NCBI GenBank assembly: GCA_031279895.1
Contig: JAITHR010000244.1
Span: 1-5,188, forward strand
Source of the DNA: Spirochaetaceae bacterium
GTDB lineage: Bacteria; Spirochaetota; Spirochaetia; Treponematales; Breznakiellaceae
DNA length: 5,188 nucleotides
Direction of reading: 5' to 3'
Part shown: positions 1 to 5,188 of the stretch, in pieces
Layout: each line of letters starts with the position of its first letter
Numbering within the stretch: position 1 is the stretch's first letter
Notes under the pieces: generated by a model
Seen by the model: only the letters and a program-made list of their open reading frames with translations
Told to the model about the DNA's origin: nothing
The model's database searches: none
Position numbers and translations under genes: made by a program

Positions 1-1
1 T

Positions 2-19
2 GGAACAGCCGGAGGCTGC
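2..19 (+). repeat. GGA-loop palindromic repeat, partial copy
   Basis: CAGCC (6-10) and GGCTG (14-18) form a five-base stem around a GGA loop. Bases 2-19 match the first part of the repeat at 651-676 and the reverse complement of 3745-3770. The left edge of the window prevents seeing whether a gene runs into it. Confidence 0.5.
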
Positions 20-190
20 CGCGTACCGCGCCGCGCTTCTTAGCTGTCTCCGCCGGCTTCGTCGCGCACAACAACGCATAGCTCCCAAACAGCGACCGGC
101 GGCGCGAAGCGTAGCCGCGCCTAAACAGCACTGACGCGCTCAACGGACAAGGTGTTGCACCAGTCGGAAACAACAGGCGGCCCTGTTTAA

Positions 191-205
191 AACCGTCGGA
201 GACGG
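191..205 (+). repeat. GGA-loop palindromic repeat in operon leader
   Basis: AACCGTCGGAGACGG forms a CCGTC/GACGG stem (193-197 with 201-205) around a GGA loop. The same 15 bases recur exactly at 626-640 inside the downstream gene. It sits about 45 bases before the first start codon, so it would be in the 5' untranslated region if transcription starts upstream of it. Confidence 0.6.
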
Positions 206-231
206 GGCGGGTTGACGGGGGCGGGGTTTTC

Positions 232-238
232 GGGGGAG
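232..238 (+). promoter_or_regulatory. Ribosome binding site of the large-subunit gene
   Basis: GGGGGAG lies 11 bases before the ATG at 250. The spacing is slightly long, but no other candidate start is as well placed, and the protein begins directly with the expected N-terminal domain. Confidence 0.55.
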
Positions 239-249
239 TATAGAGAAAA

Positions 250-2415
250 ATGAAAAAGCAAGCGTTGTTTATTGATGACATTACGGTACAGGGCGCCTAC
301 TTCGCCGCGGTTATCCGGTCGCCGGTCGCAGGGGGGAGGCTCGCTGACATCGAGGTTCCGGCCATGCCGAGTTCCTATACCCTCATCCGTGCGGAAGCGG
401 TTCCCGGGGACGCGCTGCTCGAAGACTTTCCGGTTCCGATCCTCGCCTCCCGAAGGCTCTCCTACAAGGGCGAGCCTGTGGCGCTCCTGGTGGGACCCCA
501 GGAGGGAAAACTGCGGGAATACCGTGAGGCGTGCCGCGTCATCACGGAGAAAGCGCCGCAGGAAGAAGAGGAGGAGCCGCCGTTTTTTCTGGAACGGACC
601 ATAGCGGACCGCGGAGGTTACGCGGAACCGTCGGAGACGGCGGAGGTTATAAAACAGCCGGAGGCTGCGGAGACGGCGGGCGGGCGGGAAAAAAAGAACA
701 CCGTGCGCGGACGTTATACCACCGGTATTCAGGAGCATTGGTACGCGGAGCCCCACGGGGCCGTGGCGGTCTATTCCCCGGAAGAGGGGCGGATGACCGT
801 GTACACCGCGACCCAATGGGTCTTTCATACGCGGCGGGCAGTGGCGCGGGCGCTGGGCTTTGACGAGCGGGCGGTGCTGGTGCAGCCGGCGCGGATAGGG
901 CTGCACCTCGACGGCAAGATATGGTACCCCTCGCTCGTCGCGTGCCACGCGGCGCTCGGCGCGTTTGTAACGAGGAAACCGGTGAAGCTTCTCTTAACGA
1001 AAGAAGAGGACTTCCGGTATTCCCCCAAGCGGAACGCCGCGTCCGTTACGATGGCAAGCGAAGTGGGAAGCAGGGGGGAGGTTCTGGAAACCGTCGTGTC
1101 CGCCGCGGTGGATCTGGGCTCTTACGGGGTCTTTACCGAAGAGATTATGGACAGAACCTGCCTCGGATGCCTGGGGGCGTATAACCTGGGGCCGGTGCGC
1201 CTTGAGGGAAAGGCGGCGCGCACGCCGATACCGCCGCAGGGTCCGCTTTCGGGCTTCGGGCTTTCCCAAGGGTTTTTCGCGCTGGAACGCCAGGTCTCCC
1301 GTATAGCGGACTCCGCGGGCCAGGACCCGGCGGAGTGGCGGAAACGGCACGTCCGGCGCGGCGGGGCGCTTCCTATCGGGGTTCCCCTTGGGGACCCGCC
1401 GCTTCCCGAACTAATCGACGCCGCGGCAACAGCCGGGGATTATTACCGGAAGTGGTCGTCCTACGAACTTCTTCGGCACTGGCGGCGGGAGCACGGCTGG
1501 CAGGCGCGGGACGAGCCGGTCCGGGGGGTGGGCATTGCCGCGGCGTATCAGGGGAGCGGCTTTCTCTATAGCGGCGCGGATAAGGGGGTCTACACGGTGG
1601 AAGCCGCGCTGGACGAGGAGGGGTTTTTGGAAATCAGTACCAGCGTCATATCGGATAATTACTCCTCCATCAAGATATGGCGGGAAATGGCGTCGGAGAT
1701 ACTGGGCGTTGCGGGGGAGCTTATACGGATTACCCCGGGCAACACGGATACCGCGCCGGATTCCGGTCCCGGAACCAATTCGCGGAACCCCGGGGCCCTC
1801 ACGCGCCTTGTGGAAAGCGCGTGTCTGGCCTTGCAGAAGGCGCGGCAGAGCCCGGACGCGGCGCGGCCTCTGGTTGTCCGCCAGTCCTCGGCGCCGCTTT
1901 GGAACGTGCCCTGGGAGGGAAAAACGCCGGTTCCTCTCAACGGGCCGCGCTTTGACCCACAGGCGCTTACGGACCTCTCCTGGGGGGCCGCGGTGGTGGA
2001 GGTGGAGATTGACCCCGCGTCCTATACCCCGAAGGTCCGGGGGGTGTGGCTTACGGTTGACTGCGGCAGGGTTCTGGACGAGGAGCGCGCCCGTCTCACC
2101 CTTATCCAGTCGGCCATTCACGCCCTGGGCTGGGCCGCACGGGAAGAGCTGTATTACACTGACGGCGCGATACCCGATTCCCTCTTTTATACCTACGACA
2201 TTCCCTCGCCCTCGGAGATTCCGCCGATCCGCGTCTCGTTTATAAGGCGGGAAGCCTCCCGTGCCAAAGGCATCGGGGAAATCCCTTTCAGCACTATTCC
2301 GGCGGCGTATGTCCAGAGCGTCTCCCAGGCCCTCGACCACCCGTTCGAGTCCATACCCTTAGGCGCGCGGGAGGTTTGGGAGACCGGCAGGCTGGTGCGC
2401 GGGGAGCAGCAATGA
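250..2415 (+). CDS. Molybdopterin-binding large subunit of a xanthine dehydrogenase-family hydroxylase
   Basis: The protein has 721 residues, near the usual 750-780 for a stand-alone large subunit. Residues about 12-104 form the aldehyde oxidase/xanthine dehydrogenase a/b hammerhead domain (GAYFAAVIRSP; later YKGEPVALLVG). From about 152 onward is the Mo-cofactor domain. It shows QEHWYAEP at 161-168, a TQW with Gln189 at the place of bovine XOR Gln767, and KGIGE near the C-terminus whose Glu677 matches the catalytic base Glu1261. Two hallmark loops are altered. The GGxFGGK(E) loop reads IGLHLDGKI (216-224), and the FRGFG loop reads LSGFG (333-337), with Ser for Arg. No signal peptide is seen, so it is probably cytoplasmic. 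The gene overlaps the Fe-S subunit gene by ATGA, so a complex of three subunits is expected. Substrate cannot be assigned: xanthine is not assured, because the residue after the loop lysine, normally the substrate-binding Glu802, is Ile. Family is confident; activity is not. Confidence 0.9.
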   Translation: MKKQALFIDDITVQGAYFAAVIRSPVAGGRLADIEVPAMPSSYTLIRAEAVPGDALLEDFPVPILASRRLSYKGEPVALLVGPQEGKLREYREACRVITEKAPQEEEEEPPFFLERTIADRGGYAEPSETAEVIKQPEAAETAGGREKKNTVRGRYTTGIQEHWYAEPHGAVAVYSPEEGRMTVYTATQWVFHTRRAVARALGFDERAVLVQPARIGLHLDGKIWYPSLVACHAALGAFVTRKPVKLLLTKEEDFRYSPKRNAASVTMASEVGSRGEVLETVVSAAVDLGSYGVFTEEIMDRTCLGCLGAYNLGPVRLEGKAARTPIPPQGPLSGFGLSQGFFALERQVSRIADSAGQDPAEWRKRHVRRGGALPIGVPLGDPPLPELIDAAATAGDYYRKWSSYELLRHWRREHGWQARDEPVRGVGIAAAYQGSGFLYSGADKGVYTVEAALDEEGFLEISTSVISDNYSSIKIWREMASEILGVAGELIRITPGNTDTAPDSGPGTNSRNPGALTRLVESACLALQKARQSPDAARPLVVRQSSAPLWNVPWEGKTPVPLNGPRFDPQALTDLSWGAAVVEVEIDPASYTPKVRGVWLTVDCGRVLDEERARLTLIQSAIHALGWAAREELYYTDGAIPDSLFYTYDIPSPSEIPPIRVSFIRREASRAKGIGEIPFSTIPAAYVQSVSQALDHPFESIPLGAREVWETGRLVRGEQQ
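611..680 (+). repeat. Palindromic repeat DNA inside the large-subunit gene, read as a linker
   Basis: Two adjacent 29-base units (611-639 and 640-668) each begin GCGGAGGTTA and end in a GGA-loop hairpin. The first is CCGTC/GACGG (628-640) and the second CAGCC/GGCTG (655-667). A partial third follows. The segment encodes about residues 121-145, rich in Ala, Glu and Pro (EPSETAEV, KQPEAAETA), between the hammerhead and Mo-cofactor domains. Bases 626-640 are identical to 191-205. Bases 651-676 match the reverse complement of 3745-3770 at 22 of 26 positions. An insertion of mobile palindromic DNA that stayed in frame is inferred; the linker position would tolerate it. Confidence 0.65.
2401..2406 (+). 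promoter_or_regulatory. Ribosome binding site of the Fe-S subunit, inside the preceding gene
   Basis: GGGGAG ends five bases before the ATG at 2412, whose last two bases begin the TGA of the large-subunit gene. This fixes the start at 2412 rather than the in-frame ATG at 2376, and it implies translational coupling. Confidence 0.75.
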
Positions 2416-2897
2416 CCGTCGGGTTCAGGCTAAACGGCGAAGAGGTGATGATCCAGGCCCACGCGAACACGCGCCTTGTGTCGGTCCTGCGGGAAACCTT
2501 CGGGCTTCTTGAAACAAAAGCGGGCTGTTTAATCGGGCGGTGCGGCGCCTGCTCGGTTATTTTCAACGGCAGACTGATAAAGTCGTGCCTCGTGCCGGCG
2601 TTTCGGGCGGAGCGGAGCGAGATTATGACCATAGAGGGCTTTTCCCTGTCCGACGGGTATCGGGATATTATCAGGGGGTTTGAGAAAGCGGGCGTGGAAA
2701 ACTGCGGGTACTGTCAGACCGGCAAGGTTCTGGCTGCCGAGAGCATCCTTGCGCGGCAGCGTATTCCGGTGCCGGACGAGATACTCGCGGCTTTCGGGAG
2801 TATACGGTGCCGCTGTACCGAACCGGAGCGCCTTACCGAGGCGGTTCTGGCTGCGGCGGACCTACGGCGGCGGAGGATTTATGGACGCTCCTCGTAA
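2412..2897 (+). CDS. [2Fe-2S] small subunit of the xanthine dehydrogenase-family hydroxylase
   Basis: The 161-residue protein has the normal size and two-domain plan of this subunit. The N-terminal plant-ferredoxin-type domain carries C39-x4-C44-x2-C47 and C59 (GCLIGRCGAC, then SCL). The C-terminal helical domain carries C98-x2-C101 (NCGYCQTG) and C133-x-C135 (RCRCTEPE). All eight ligands for two [2Fe-2S] clusters are therefore present. In the family these clusters relay electrons between the Mo cofactor and FAD. Two details differ from the usual text: the residue before CGxC is Asn instead of the common Gln that contacts the cofactor, and CTPG is CQTG. It overlaps the upstream gene by four bases and the FAD subunit gene by 17, which indicates one operon and fixed stoichiometry. 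The family call is firm; the substrate is unknown. Confidence 0.93.
   Translation: MTVGFRLNGEEVMIQAHANTRLVSVLRETFGLLETKAGCLIGRCGACSVIFNGRLIKSCLVPAFRAERSEIMTIEGFSLSDGYRDIIRGFEKAGVENCGYCQTGKVLAAESILARQRIPVPDEILAAFGSIRCRCTEPERLTEAVLAAADLRRRRIYGRSS
2872..2876 (+). promoter_or_regulatory. Ribosome binding site deciding the FAD-subunit start
   Basis: GGAGG lies four bases before the ATG at 2881. The frame is open further upstream, to an ATG at 2680, but that part shadows the Fe-S gene. The Shine-Dalgarno site and the family N-terminus both select 2881. Confidence 0.8.
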
Positions 2898-3744
2898 CCA
2901 GTTCTTTTTTCCCGCCACGTTTGCGGAGCTTTTCCAGCACTGGAGCCAGGCGCCGGACGCGGTTCCCTTTGCCGGCGGGACGCGGATGGCGCGGTATTGC
3001 GGGGAACGTGCCCGCGCCATTCCCCGCAACGTGCTTTCCCTCCACCGGCTTGAAGACCTCCGTCGGGTTACCCGCAGCGAGCGCTACCTTGAGATAGGCG
3101 CGATGGTTACGTTAAACGAGATTATCGGTCTGGGGAAAATCGTGCCGGAGGTGTTTATCCGCTGTCTCTCGGAGGCGGGGGACTTTCAGATACGAAATCT
3201 GGGCACCCTAGGCGGGAATATCTGCGCGTGCCCGCACCGTCTTGACGCCGCGGCGCCGCTTATCGCGCTTGACGCCCACTGCGAACTGCGCGCCGCCTCA
3301 GGCGTCCGGTGGATTTCGGCGGCGCGGTTTTTCAGCGACCCCGGGTCCCTTGCGCTCGGCCCCCGGGAGCTGCTTACGAGGATACGCATACCCTTGGGGC
3401 AGTGGGATTATTCGCTGTACCGGAAGTTTAAGGCCGGGGAACAGGGAAACCGGAGTGCCGTAACCGCTTTCATGCTCCGCAACCAGAAAAACGTGCTTAC
3501 CGACATACGGCTGGTGTTTTCCGGGGACGCGGTGTTGCGGGACCGGAACAGCGAGACGCTGCTTATCGGGAAGCCGCTTCCCCTTGAGAGGCGGGACGTG
3601 CATAGTTTCGTGGAACAGTGGGAGGCCGCCATGCTGCACTCCCAAACCCAGATACGGATCCAATCCCGACCCCTTATGGATGATTTTCTTAGGGCGCGTA
3701 TTGTCAATTTCATTGCGACAAACCTCCTAAGCCTCACCGACTAA
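2881..3744 (+). CDS. FAD-binding medium subunit of the xanthine dehydrogenase-family hydroxylase
   Basis: The 287-residue protein has the usual length for a CoxM/XDH medium subunit. It starts with the typical F-x-P-x-x-x-x-E-L opening. The first FAD loop PFAGGTRMA (Ala31-Gly-Gly-Thr34) and the second, LGTLGGNICACPHRLDAAAP (from Leu107), are both clear. Residues about 175-285 fit the CO dehydrogenase flavoprotein C-terminal domain, with YRKFKAG followed by SAVTAFMLR. In family members FAD passes electrons from the Fe-S subunit to NAD+ or another acceptor; which acceptor cannot be told here. The usual acidic residue after GGT is Arg35, a minor divergence. No extra Fe-S insert of the 4-hydroxybenzoyl-CoA reductase type is seen. 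It is the last gene of the operon; no maturation gene such as an XdhC/CoxF homologue follows. Confidence 0.92.
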   Translation: MDAPRNQFFFPATFAELFQHWSQAPDAVPFAGGTRMARYCGERARAIPRNVLSLHRLEDLRRVTRSERYLEIGAMVTLNEIIGLGKIVPEVFIRCLSEAGDFQIRNLGTLGGNICACPHRLDAAAPLIALDAHCELRAASGVRWISAARFFSDPGSLALGPRELLTRIRIPLGQWDYSLYRKFKAGEQGNRSAVTAFMLRNQKNVLTDIRLVFSGDAVLRDRNSETLLIGKPLPLERRDVHSFVEQWEAAMLHSQTQIRIQSRPLMDDFLRARIVNFIATNLLSLTD

Positions 3745-3770
3745 CCGTCTCCGCCGCCTCCGGCGGTTCC
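3745..3770 (-). repeat. GGA-loop palindromic repeat after the operon
   Basis: The copy begins directly after the stop codon at 3742-3744. On this strand CCGCC and GGCGG pair (3754-3758 with 3762-3766) around a three-base loop. Its reverse complement matches 651-676 at 22 of 26 positions, and the differing stem bases change together (C-G here, A-T there). No run of T follows, so it is not a standard intrinsic terminator, although it could stabilise the mRNA 3' end. Confidence 0.6.
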
Positions 3771-3775
3771 AAAAG

Positions 3776-3832
3776 CTTCCCGCGTCGCGGCTGTAAGTAC
3801 GCGAAGACCGCTTAGGAGGCGCCGGTCGGGAA
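3776..3832. repeat. Imperfect inverted repeats downstream of the operon
   Basis: Several dyads nest here: CGCGT (3781-3785) with ACGCG (3799-3803), flanked by CTT and AAG; ACCG with CGGT; and an outer TTCCCG/CGGGAA pair. No T-tract follows. It looks like another palindromic element or a weak transcription barrier; its function is unknown. Confidence 0.35.
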
Positions 3833-3837
3833 ACGCG

Positions 3838-3959
3838 GCAAAACATTAATGTTTCAAGGCAAAACATTGATGTTCTGAGACAAAACATTGATGTTCTGAG
3901 ACAAAACATTGATGTTCCGAGACAAAACATTGATGTTCCGAGACAAAACATTGATGTTT
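3838..3959. repeat. Tandem array 1: about six 21-base units with an internal dyad
   Basis: Unit starts are 3838, 3859, 3880, 3901, 3922 and 3943, the last partial. Each carries AAAACATTGATGTT, in which AACAT and ATGTT form an inverted repeat. The first unit has the perfect palindrome AAACATTAATGTTT. Units 2-3 read CTGAG and units 4-5 CCGAG at the end; units 4 and 5 are identical. The 21-base step places dyads two helical turns apart, as in a clustered operator, but no binding protein is known from the window. There are no spacers, so this is not CRISPR. The array can be translated as seven-residue repeats, without a ribosome binding site. Confidence 0.85.
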
Positions 3960-3988
3960 TTATTTACAGACTTAAGTCCAAAGCATCT

Positions 3989-4114
3989 GACTTACACGTT
4001 TCACGCCGCCTCTTACACGTTTCACACCCGCTCTTACACGTTTTATGCCCGACCTTACTTGTTCCATACCTCGTCTTACTTCAGGTATCGCGGCGCTTAC
4101 ATCGGCGCGTTTTA
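3989..4114. repeat. Tandem array 2: six degenerate 21-base units with a CTTAC core
   Basis: CTTAC recurs exactly every 21 bases at 3991, 4012, 4033, 4054, 4075 and 4096. The first three units share CTTACACGTTT; later ones decay. The period equals that of array 1 but the sequence is unrelated and the phase is shifted. Read on the plus strand it gives seven-residue repeats such as SYTFHTR and SYTFYAR. On the minus strand it gives repeats such as VRAGVKR and VRGGVKR. Neither frame has a convincing start signal, so it is listed as repeat DNA rather than a gene. Confidence 0.75.
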
Positions 4115-4124
4115 AGGAAAGACG

Positions 4125-4174
4125 GGGGACCGGTCCCCACAAACCGGCCAGCCTCCGCCCGCCGCCGGCGGCGG
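4125..4174. repeat. Two GC-rich perfect palindromes
   Basis: GGGGACCGGTCCCC (4125-4138) is a perfect 14-base palindrome, and 4159-4174 is a second built from CCG/CGG repeats. They lie between the tandem arrays and the left cassette-boundary motif. They could be structural or transcription-terminating, but no T-tract is present. Confidence 0.5.
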
Positions 4175-4177
4175 CGG

Positions 4178-4208
4178 CGCAAACAGCCGGAACGTTAGGC
4201 GAAATGCC
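4178..4208 (+). repeat. Left attC-like boundary motif (3' end of an attC site)
   Basis: The first 17 bases, CGCAAACAGCCGGAACG, are identical to 5056-5072, and GCGAAAT follows in both copies. GTTAGGC at 4194-4200 fits the integron core GTTRRRY exactly. In a complete attC this would be the L' box, a spacer and the R' box. I could not find matching R'' and L'' boxes upstream (no CTGTTTGC partner), so only the right end of a site seems present. Confidence 0.5.
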
Positions 4209-4254
4209 AGACAAACATTTTTGTAAATTTTAAGAGAATTTATATAGAAAGGTA

Positions 4255-4282
4255 TTAACAATTAATAATATATCACTATAAT
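4255..4282 (+). promoter_or_regulatory. Sigma-70-type promoter of the HNH gene
   Basis: TTAACA (4255-4260), 16 bases, then a perfect TATAAT (4277-4282) in AT-rich DNA. Transcription would start near 4289, giving a short leader with the ribosome binding site at 4300-4304. The same box pair and spacing recur at 5125-5152. Confidence 0.75.
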
Positions 4283-4299
4283 ATATTAAACTTACAATT

Positions 4300-4304
4300 G
4301 GAGG
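4300..4304 (+). promoter_or_regulatory. Ribosome binding site of the HNH gene
   Basis: GGAGG ends five bases before the ATG at 4310. An in-frame TTG at 4298 overlaps this site, so it is rejected as the start. Confidence 0.85.
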
Positions 4305-4309
4305 AATTT

Positions 4310-4909
4310 ATGGCTTTTTATAATTTTATACCGTATACGACATTGGAAATAGGTGTAAATTTTAGATGTCTTAATTGTGGTGAAGAAATAGAAGGATGCG
4401 TTTCTGTACCACAGGCGAATATGGATGGTGACGGTGATGCCGTTGAACATACTGTGGATTATGGAGATATTCAATGTTCTAATTGTCAAAGAAATTATGG
4501 ATATTCGATTGTTTCTGACGGAACTATTGAGATTCCTGAAATCAACAATGAAGAAATTCATTTTATTGAATTTGATTTGGAAAAAGAATATTTTAAAGAT
4601 TGTCCCTTTAATCCTACTCTTAAAGTTAGCCAATATGGTAATGTATTAAACAGCAGAACAAATGAATTGGTAACCAAAAGAAAGCTTGAGGGTTGTTATA
4701 TAGTTGATGATCCAAGAGGGAGAATTCAATATGATAATGGATCAAGGGATTATGAATGGGTCCACAGATTAGTTGCCTTAACATGGTTAAATGATAGTCC
4801 GTATTATATGGATGAAGTACACCATAGAGACGATAATGGGTTAAATAATCGCATTGATAATTTAGAATGGGTTAATAGGGAATTACATAAAAAAAGGCAT
4901 GGGAATTAA
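4310..4909 (+). CDS. Zinc-ribbon and HNH endonuclease-domain protein
   Basis: This is a 199-residue protein. Near the N-terminus two CxxC pairs, C20-x2-C23 (FRCLNCG) and C56-x2-C59 (IQCSNCQ), form a likely zinc ribbon. Residues about 98-130 (TLKVSQYGNVLNS, then GCYIV) resemble the NUMOD4-type DNA-binding segment found before HNH domains in phage and homing nucleases. The C-terminus is an HNH_3-type nuclease: VHRLVALTWL (from Val151), then EVHHRDDNGLNNRIDNLEW with H171-H172, N180 and N184. The catalytic residues therefore look intact and DNA or RNA nicking is plausible. No signal or membrane segment is seen. The gene is strongly AT-rich, unlike the operon, which points to transfer. It stands alone with its own promoter between attC-like motifs. 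A role in phage defence, as a toxin, or as a selfish nuclease cannot be separated here; no partner immunity gene is visible. Confidence 0.85.
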   Translation: MAFYNFIPYTTLEIGVNFRCLNCGEEIEGCVSVPQANMDGDGDAVEHTVDYGDIQCSNCQRNYGYSIVSDGTIEIPEINNEEIHFIEFDLEKEYFKDCPFNPTLKVSQYGNVLNSRTNELVTKRKLEGCYIVDDPRGRIQYDNGSRDYEWVHRLVALTWLNDSPYYMDEVHHRDDNGLNNRIDNLEWVNRELHKKRHGN

Positions 4910-4955
4910 ATAATATTTATCTTTATGAAGGATTATTATAAAGGGCTGGCACGTC

Positions 4956-5078
4956 ATATAACAGGTCTGTTTACGCTGCGCCCACGCCTCATTGCGGCAC
5001 GTTTGGGCGGGCGGTCTTTGTTGCGCAAAGCCGCTACCGCGGGCCGCCCAAACGTCGCAAACAGCCGGAACGGTATGC
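4956..5078 (+). other. attC-like 123-base imperfect palindrome
   Basis: The order matches an integron attC. A putative R'' is ATATAAC (4956-4962), followed by L'' CTGTTTACG (4967-4975). L' is CGCAAACAG (5056-5064), complementary to L'' at eight of nine bases. A putative R' is GGTATGC (5072-5078). Between them lies a strong hairpin: ACGTTTGGGCGG (4999-5010) pairs perfectly with 5044-5055, extended by TTGCG/CGCAA after a two-base bulge. A nested stem GCGG-t-CTTTG / CAAAG-CCGC spans 5011-5034. The bulge resembles attC extrahelical bases, and the length resembles Vibrio VCR sites. R' and R'' each deviate from consensus, so the call is moderate. It may also act as a terminator for the HNH transcript. 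Confidence 0.55.
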
Positions 5079-5124
5079 GAAATAGCCCCTAAAATTTGCA
5101 GGAAAATATTTGAATAAAAATGAG

Positions 5125-5152
5125 TTAACAAAATCATTTTTTGTGATATAAT
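5125..5152 (+). promoter_or_regulatory. Promoter of the next reading frame
   Basis: TTAACA (5125-5130), 16 bases, then TATAAT (5147-5152) preceded by TGA, which gives an extended -10 (TGnTATAAT). The boxes and spacing equal those of the HNH promoter. Transcription would start around 5159, almost at the ATG at 5161. Confidence 0.7.
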
Positions 5153-5160
5153 TAAACATT

Positions 5161-5188
5161 ATGGTAAAAGAAACGGCTGAAAAATTAT
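5161..5188 (+). CDS. Start of a possible gene, cut by the window edge
   Basis: The frame opens ATG GTA AAA and reads MVKETAEKL before the sequence ends. No Shine-Dalgarno site precedes it, and the promoter's -10 box ends only eight bases upstream. If this ATG is used, the mRNA would be leaderless or nearly so. Otherwise the true start lies beyond the window. Its place after the attC-like site suggests the gene of a second cassette. Too little is visible to name a function. Confidence 0.35.

Larger units (their letters stand above)
1..249. other. Upstream region without a secure gene
   Basis: This stretch is GC-rich and full of short inverted repeats. Two frames are open from the left edge: one to a TAG at 79-81 and one from base 3 to a TGA at 132-134. 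The second frame begins EQPEAAAYR, close to the KQPEAAETA that related repeat DNA encodes inside the next gene, so it could be the repeat-derived tail of an upstream gene. No homology supports either frame. Besides the repeats listed separately there is a GCGGC/GCCGC hairpin (99-103 with 114-118) and a CCGCCGG/CCGGCGG pair (50-56 with 96-102). I found no convincing sigma-70 promoter for the operon. TTGCAC at 155-160 has no properly spaced -10 box. Confidence 0.4.
4195..5072 (+). mobile_element. Putative integron-type gene cassette carrying an HNH gene
   Basis: If integrase cuts between G and TT of the core, the excised circle would span these 878 bases and regenerate a perfect GTTAGGC at its junction. 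Content fits a cassette: one gene in the same orientation as the attC-like site, ending 46 bases before that site. Its base composition is visibly more AT-rich than the operon, while the boundary structures are GC-rich. Unusually it has its own promoter. No integrase or second complete attC is visible, so a simple insertion between dispersed repeats remains possible. Confidence 0.5.

Overview
The window is a stretch of GC-rich bacterial chromosome that holds one compact three-gene operon. It is followed by a repeat-filled intergenic region and then by a strikingly AT-rich insert. The organism cannot be named from these bases. The codon use, strong Shine-Dalgarno sites and dense small palindromic repeats would suit a GC-rich anaerobe. 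A spirochaete related to Treponema is one possibility, because chromosomal integrons are known in that group, but this is only a guess.

Positions 1-249 have no secure gene. They contain a possible 3' tail of an upstream reading frame and several GC-rich hairpin repeats. Positions 250-3744 encode a three-subunit molybdenum hydroxylase of the xanthine dehydrogenase / CO dehydrogenase superfamily, in the order molybdopterin subunit, [2Fe-2S] subunit, FAD subunit. The genes overlap by 4 and 17 bases, so they are almost certainly co-transcribed and translationally coupled. In the expected complex, electrons pass from substrate at the Mo site through two Fe-S clusters to FAD. The Fe-S and FAD subunits keep their ligand motifs. 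The large subunit keeps the catalytic glutamate, but two normally conserved cofactor loops are degenerate, so its substrate and even its Mo chemistry are uncertain. The large subunit also contains a stretch of palindromic repeat DNA read in frame as an interdomain linker. Related copies lie upstream and downstream of the operon.

Positions 3745-4177 are non-coding as far as can be judged. They hold palindromes and two back-to-back tandem arrays. Both arrays have a 21-base period but their sequences are unrelated.

Positions 4178-5188 look like part of an integron-type gene-cassette array. An AT-rich gene for a zinc-ribbon/HNH-endonuclease protein has its own promoter and lies between two same-orientation copies of a 31-32 base motif. 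The right copy ends a 123-base imperfect palindrome with the layout of an integron attC site. The left copy carries a perfect GTTRRRY core. After the right copy a second AT-rich leader begins, with an almost identical promoter (TTAACA, 16 bases, TATAAT) and the start of another reading frame. No integrase is visible, so the integron reading is an inference.
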